DNA of 64,000 nt from Helopsaltes ochotensis (Eukaryota > Chordata > Aves > Passeriformes > Locustellidae). Below, in pieces: positions 58,208 through 64,000 of this stretch. The position numbers were made by a program, and so were the translations under genes. The stretch lies in assembly GCA_013400155.1 (NCBI GenBank), contig VXBM01000014.1, forward strand, positions 1,266,035 through 1,330,034. The letters run 5' to 3'. Position 1 is the first letter of the stretch. The number at the start of each line of letters is the position of its first letter. Below the pieces are notes generated by a model that was not told where the DNA came from, did not search any database, and worked only from the letters and a program-made list of their open reading frames with translations.

Positions 58208-60516
58208 GTAGGGTTACCAGCACAGTTTGTTCCACCCAGAAGTAGAGAGTGTTAATTGAAGAAAGAAAATGATCTCGTGGCTTTCGTTGTAGCCAAATTT
58301 TTGCAGACTTTATAAATAATTGCCAAGTACTTGATTAGGTAATTGTCCCTGCGTGTTGTAAATAAACATAGTAATCGTGAAAGTAGGCTTTTCATGAAAG
58401 TAGAGAAAGAAGGCTTGTCTCCAGGCATTAAGGTGTAATCAGTTTCTTTCACAGGACCTTTTTCAGGGCAGGAGAGGCATAATGCTCAATAAATGGGTCC
58501 TTTAATACCCATTAGATAGTGTGACCTCATTACCTTGTTTAACATTCATCATCTAAGCTCCTGGTTACAAACTATTTCCTTTCAAAGGCTTCATAAATAT
58601 AAATGAGTTGTGAAAATTAATGAATTAAGGCAGTGATTTTTGTTGCAATCTTTGTACTGATACTTAAATGAGATCTAAAGACAAAAAATTTCCGTAGTAT
58701 TCAAGATCCCAAATTAATCTCCAAAATTCAACTTGTTTCAAGGTATTTCCTGTTTTATACCACCCTCTATACAGAATATGTATAGTCTGATTTTGTTTTT
58801 AGGACTGTAAGCTACCATTTCTGCATAATGTACCAATTGTCTGTAAAAGTGTTTGAAAAAAACATTGTTGACTTTCCCTCTTTAGCATTGTTTTGGTAGA
58901 GGCTTACATGAAACAGTTCCTGGTGGCTGAATAAGGACTAGTACCTGCAAAATACAGGGCTGTCCATATTTAAGCAGCTCTGATACTGATGAAGGGTTGA
59001 GCAAGCAAGAGATGAAGCTGTGTCTGAGAATTATTCACCTTAATGGCTAATCAAATTCAAGGAAAAGCTGAGAGATTCTTCTGCTAATGGGGTATCAGGT
59101 TGCTGACACATTAACACCTTAGCATTTTTGCATGTTGAGAGGGAAAGGGCAACCATTAATTCTTATTTCCGCTTCAGTGCTACCACAACCCCTTAAATAG
59201 CTTGCTTTCTCATAATTCATATCTCTCAAGTGATAGATGGTAACTTGAAACTAGAGATGCATCAGGCCTGCACTGAGGCTTGTATTTCAGGGGCCAGGCT
59301 CTCCCTTAAGTGCTTTAATTCAGTGCTCATGACAATCCTCTCGAGTGTTAAAGGCACAACATATTTGTGAGTGATGTAATGAGTGATGTCTACATGAAAA
59401 TAACCACACAGCTGTTTCATCACCAAGACACATTACATTCCCAGTGTAAAAGTTAAAAGAAGATTCAAGACTACAGTCACTATGATACTTCACAGGTGGT
59501 AATTTCTTTTACCATTGCAGTGTGTTCATACATCATTTATGTTCTTTGATGTACAATCTTTAACAAAATCACTGAAGGAGATGTGAGCGGAAAATTAAAC
59601 TTTTTGGAGCCATAAAACAAATATTGCGTGATGTGGTTTCCAGCTAATTGTCACCGAGTAATGAAAGTAGCAAGTCACTTGTTTAGGGTGCTAAATAAGT
59701 AAATAAGAAAACATCAGTTAAAAAATGCTTATCAGAGCTTTTTTTACATCTTTTTTACCAATGACTTGCTAAAATTCAAAAATTAGTCTAAATACTTCCA
59801 CAGTACTTCATGAGGGCTAAGCAGTGTAATATTGGAGTTATATTACTAAAATAACTGAGGCAGACCATTGCTAAAAGCCGTACAAGCACTGTTGTACAAA
59901 TATGCTCTCAGAAAATTTTAAGGAATAGTAACTTCCTTGCTCTGACCTAGAGAGGAGGTAGTGACTCGGAGATCATGTGTCAGAGCTATACATGTAACTT
60001 ACTCCTCTTGCCATTTTGGAGCATTTATTTAAAATCAACAAATACTTGAGCATCTTAAACATTTCAGTTTTCTTCCCTTGATAACATTTCCACTCCCATC
60101 CCCTTCATCTCATTATGTTATTAGATTCGACTAGGTTCTAAGCAGCAGTACTTACAGAGCTGTGATGTTCAGAATTATATTGATTAAGTAGCGTTTTAAT
60201 AGCACTCATCATTTAAGTAGTGATAGTATCTTAAAAGAGATAAAGGGCTTGCAGTACTGGTCAAATTGAAGAACTACCTTCAACAGTTTACTGCTGACCT
60301 TTACTAGAACTCCATATATGTGGTAGTCTTTCCTATGGAAAGCTTTGAATTTCACTGATGATATTGTAAAATTAATAAATTGGGATTACATTTATAAAGT
60401 TAATAAACTGGGATTACCTTCTTTTGCGTAACAAAGGCTTTTTAAAGATAATGCTACTAAGATGAAATTATGAAATAATTGTGATTTTCTTTTTTTTTTA
60501 TTTCTTCTTACCTTAG
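58208..60516 (+). other. BIRC6: Intron w34
   Basis: 2,309 nt. The 58860-59560 stretch is high-complexity, repeat-free sequence that resembles conserved non-coding DNA; a small tandem duplication lies at 60.4 kb. Confidence 0.9.
60371..60418 (+). repeat. Short tandem duplication
   Basis: attaataaattgggattaca at 60371 and gttaataaactgggattacc at 60399, period 28 nt, in intron w34. Confidence 0.75.
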
Positions 60517-60681
60517 CCACAGGTGTCAAGTACACACAATACTGCATCAACAGAAGAGCAGCAGTTGTACTGGGCTAAGGGTACAGGCTTTGGGACAGGC
60601 TCAACAGCTTCAGGATGGGATGTTGAACAAGCTTTGACTAAGCAAAGACTAGAAGAAGAGCATGTGACCTGCCTTCTACAG
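60517..60681 (+). CDS. BIRC6: BIRC6 exon w35
   Basis: 165 nt (55 codons, phase 0 both ends), window residues 2230-2284: PQVSSTHNTASTEEQQLYWA, GTGFGTGSTASGWDVEQALT, then LEEEHVTCLLQ. A Gly/Thr-rich loop, then a helix. Acceptor accttag, donor ACAG|gtgtgt. Confidence 0.96.
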
Positions 60682-62690
60682 GTGTGTAATTATGACATTT
60701 TGATAACTGAGAGGCACTTAAAGCATGGATAGTAAAACTGGAGTTTTGTCAGTCACACAGTTGAATAATTACAAATAATTACAGTATTTGGGCAAAAACT
60801 ATTTGCAAACAACTGTCTTAATGGAAAATTATATATACTGTATTTTGAGCAAGGCTGTTTTCAGATGTCACTAGGCTTCTGCGTAAAAGACCTAGGTGTG
60901 AGTTCTGAAGAGAAAGTGAGCAAGGAGGTGTTCCAGTGCATTTCCCTTGAGCTGTCACACACCTCTGTCAAAAGCTCTGCATTCAGTGAAAAGGAAGGAC
61001 TGTCCATTGAAGGAGAAGGATGTGGGAATAGGCATTTTGTTTTGTGTGCTAAGCAGCATTACCTATTACTTTCTTGCATATTTTCACTCCACTTTAAGGA
61101 AGTGTCCGTCGTTGGTACTGGTGTCCATGAATGTGTTATGCCAATATAACAAAATCTCACTCATACATACTAGAAAATCTTGCTTATGTCAATTACATGA
61201 CAACAGTAGTTCTCCAATAAACATCTAGCTCTTAGTAAAATTCTGATGTCTTCTAAATAAATATTTAAGGAGAAGAAGATCTGGCATCATCAGGCTTTTC
61301 AGTCCATTTGAAATCCAACCAATCCCTGTTATCCTGGACCCATGTAGGGAATATGAGATTGTATCTAGTTATCAAGAGTTTAATTCACAGAACCCTCAGT
61401 TGAAAAGCATTGGCTAACCTACTGGGGTCAGAGCACAAGGGAGATGAATTTTGAAAATGCCCACACCCTGATGAAGATACCATTTTGATGCTCAGTTATT
61501 TTAGTCACTAGAAATTACATGGCACAATCATCATACGCCTTGCAAAAGTACAATAAATAACATCTGAAAACATTTTTCTATGCAAGGAAGAGGAAAATCG
61601 CCTAAATTACCCTCAGCAAAGCTTCCTGGCAGTATTCTGTGTTCTGCCAGGGAGAAGTTTAGCTGTGAATGTGATAAGTCATGAAGGAAAGAGGCATTTG
61701 CTTAGGGCACTCAGCAGTTGAAGAAAGTAGCATTTTACTGGACATGTCAGTCAGTTGTACAGCAAACTTTCCTTAGCTCCTGCTCTAGAAAGGTTTAGAG
61801 AAATTCCGTTGTACAGAGTGCTAATTAGATGCTGCAGCAAAATACCATGGGTAAGGGGGTTAGAGCAAAGAGGGAGAATGAAAGAAAAGAGAAGAGGCTA
61901 AAAAGGTGAATAGAGTCCCTGGGACTTCAAGCAATACAGCCTGTCCAACCTCAAAGTTACTTAGTTTGAGAGTACAGCTGCACAAATCAGACCCGTGGAA
62001 ACTCTTACATCTACAACACACAGTAAGGGCTGTGAACTCAGCCACAGCTACCCTTGGGACAGGCGGGTGTGCAGTCAGGAGGTGCCTTCCCACCATTGCC
62101 AAGGGGAAGGCTGCTCCTTGTTTACACAGATCAGAGCTGTGCTCATGAGTAGTTGTTCCTCCAGGTAACTGGTGTGCTCACCATAGCTTACTGTCTCATC
62201 TGTAAACCCTGAAGTCCCATCCCAAAGGAAGTTACAAAAATATTTGAAGCATTTGCAGTTGAAAAAAAGAAAAGTCCTACTGCTGGTTGGTGTACTCGGT
62301 GTTCTAAAGTGAAAAGGACTGGTCAGCTGCAGGTCTCAGTGGTCTTGCTGTGAGTAACTCCAGCAGGTTTGTCAAAATTCATATTAATTGATCTCCTAAA
62401 ATAATTCAGAATTATAATAGTTACTTAATTTTATCATTAGCCAAAGTTAGATTAGAATATACAGAGATCTATATTATATATAGATATCTAGAAAATATAT
62501 ATATATATAAATATATAAATAGAATAATAACTGTATAGAAATTCTTCTGAAACATCTTTGGGCCTGCTGAAATAAATACAAGAACTGAATTGGCCAAACA
62601 CTGGAATGTTAGAGCATTTATCTTAAGGATAGTTAAAGCTTTTTTGAGTGAAATAAATCAGTTTTGATTAAATACTTTGTTGTATTTCAG
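60682..62690 (+). other. BIRC6: Intron w35
   Basis: 2,009 nt. A GC-richer patch at 61900-62130 is unassigned, and a TA repeat lies near the 3' end. Confidence 0.9.
62464..62522 (+). repeat. AT-rich (TA)n repeat
   Basis: atctatattatatatagata followed by an atatatatatata run, in intron w35, about 170 nt before exon w36. Confidence 0.85.
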
Positions 62691-62859
62691 GTTCTTGCCA
62701 GTTACATAAATCCAGCAGGGAGTACATCAAATGAGGAGACTCAGACAAGCCATGAGGGGAGAGGCCAAAACAGCAGCGCTCTTCCATCCGTTCTCCTCGA
62801 GCTGCTCAGTCAGTCTTGTCTCATCCCAGCAATGTCATCGTACCTCCGCAACGACTCAG
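62691..62859 (+). CDS. BIRC6: BIRC6 exon w36 (last in window)
   Basis: 169 nt, window residues 2285-2341: VLASYINPAGSTSNEET, a polar loop, then LPSVLLELLSQSCLIPAM and SSYLRNDS. Ends in phase 1 at TCAG|gtaact. The following exon, and the exons encoding the catalytic UBC domain, lie beyond the window. Acceptor gtatttcag. Confidence 0.96.
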
Positions 62860-64000
62860 GTAACTCAGCTGTCCTTGCCTCCTTCAAACTCAAAGCTGGC
62901 TCACTTCTGTCAAGTCAGTTTTTGTAGGAACAACAGGTGGTTCTTGCTAGTTTCAGTACACTTGCCCCTTTAGAATTTTACTAGTGGAACATTTACTTGA
63001 GCCTTAGAGAGCAAAATCAAATAGGATCATCAGACAGAATCTGGTTGAAATGCTCACGTTTGTTGCCGTGTCTCTTTAAATTTGAAGTTCAGTTCTTCAG
63101 CTGTCGAAACTAACAGGAAAATGGTGTTTTCTTCTGAAAAGTTTACAGTTAGTTCTTCTACAGAAGGTACACAGAGGGACTACTTTATACAAGACCATGA
63201 AACTTAATATGAAGAAAAATGTTAATTTTAAAGAAAACAAAGGAAATGCATGCCTGAATTGGGTAAATGTTGCCATAGTAGGGCAACTCTTCAATCAAAA
63301 GCTTTTTTTCTTTTATTTAGGAAATACAAAAATAAGCCTTGTGCCAAATATTTTGAATGTATGGCAATAATTAAATAGGTTTTTTTTAAAGCAAAACCAA
63401 ATGATTTCTATGATTTCATCAAATTTCTGCTCATAATTTTAAAACAAAGCTGCTTTGATAGTTTTCTTCTGATATGATGTACCTTGCTGGGGAAACCATT
63501 TCAGTTTTACAAGGTGGTGTAAAGCAGGATGAGTTAAGCAAATGCCTGTGCAGAACTAATGACAAAATCAGCAGCCTGGGTCTATGATTTATGTTCAGTC
63601 TCACTAGATGACAGGCTTTAGTATGCAGATGACCCTTAGGTTGGATTTTTATTTAGTTACGTTGTTTATAAAGATGGATTTATTCCTTAAGTATGTGGAG
63701 GAGTTCTTCCAAATCTGAGTAATTTGGTTTTGGAGCTTATTTTGCCTGCCCTATTTTTGGAGCAACTGATGAATGTCTTTGTCATATTACTGCAGTTCTT
63801 TGGGATGCCAGTTGGAGGGTGTGGTGAATTCATGAAACAATGTTAGAACTTCATGAATTACAGCATATATTTTATGTTAGAGGCAAAAGAGAAATCATCC
63901 CTCTCTTAAGTATTTGCAAAGCTACTTAGGACTAAAACAGGAATGTGGCTCTTTTAATTTGTACTAACTAGGGCATTACATAATCTTGTGTGATGGAATG
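62860..64000 (+). other. BIRC6: Intron w36 (5' part)
   Basis: 1,141 nt before the window ends, nothing recognised and no further coding exon seen. Confidence 0.85.

Larger units (their letters stand above)
1..64000 (+). other. BIRC6: BIRC6 gene, internal segment (36 coding exons, both ends in introns)
   Basis: The exons join into one frame that I recognise along its length as BIRC6 (BRUCE/apollon). This giant, mostly Golgi/endosome-associated protein acts as an E2/E3 hybrid ubiquitin ligase charged by the E1 UBA6. It restrains caspases, SMAC/DIABLO and HTRA2 and modifies LC3. Seen here: 36 exons, 7,021 coding nt, phases compatible at all 35 junctions, GT-AG borders except one GC-AG, and no stop or frameshift. 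Known of the family: an N-terminal BIR domain and a C-terminal UBC domain on a long helical scaffold that dimerises. Neither catalytic nor BIR exon is in the window; what is encoded is scaffold, a CBD-like beta-sandwich and a ubiquitin-like domain. The gene looks intact and functional. Residue numbers in the exon entries count from the first codon of w1, not from the protein start. Confidence 0.97.

Noticed and set aside
1..64000. Operon, CRISPR array, prophage or bacterial defence system
   Set aside because: The window is intron-rich vertebrate DNA with one spliced gene and avian transposons; no such architecture is present.

Overview
The window is an internal piece of one very large vertebrate gene, read left to right on the + strand: BIRC6 (BRUCE/apollon), the giant ubiquitin-conjugating inhibitor-of-apoptosis protein. 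I find 36 coding exons (called w1 to w36) between 374 and 62859. All splice junctions keep one reading frame. The joined exons total 7,021 nt, about 2,340 residues, with no in-frame stop. That is roughly the middle to late half of a protein of about 4,850 residues. Both ends of the window lie inside introns, so the start codon, the N-terminal BIR domain, the C-terminal UBC (E2) catalytic domain, the stop codon, promoter and poly(A) site are all outside it.

The host is a bird and probably a passerine. CR1 LINE fragments occur in both orientations. One intron carries a SINE with a tRNA-Ile-like head joined to a CR1-type 3' tail, the design known from passerine SINEs such as TguSINE1. There is a well-supported LTR with the tgtcctgg start common in songbird endogenous retroviruses, plus two weaker LTR-like blocks. 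The introns are AT-rich, with few and small simple repeats.

Layout. 374-19211 (w1-w16): short exons encoding helical, armadillo-like scaffold with a basic Lys/Gln-rich loop (w4-w5) and a very acidic linker (w8-w9). 21959-26598 (w17-w20): more scaffold, including the large exon w17. 28924-30029 (w21-w22): a beta-sandwich resembling galactose-binding/CBD folds. 31968-38961 (w23-w27): scaffold again, including the 781-nt exon w26. 40652-49382 (w28-w31): a ubiquitin-like fold split by a charged and Pro/Arg-rich insert. 52741-62859 (w32-w36): the helical region leading to the E2 module.

In the whole protein this part forms the dimeric scaffold that holds the substrate-binding BIR and the E2 domain around a central cavity, where caspases, SMAC/DIABLO, HTRA2 or LC3 are bound or ubiquitinated. 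I see no second gene, no functional RNA gene and no undescribed multi-gene system. The most notable local features are a GC-AG intron after w28, a CpG-dense exon w34 in AT-rich surroundings, the SINE close to an acceptor, an LTR 44 nt from a donor, and a coding-like island of unknown origin near 19.9-20.1 kb.
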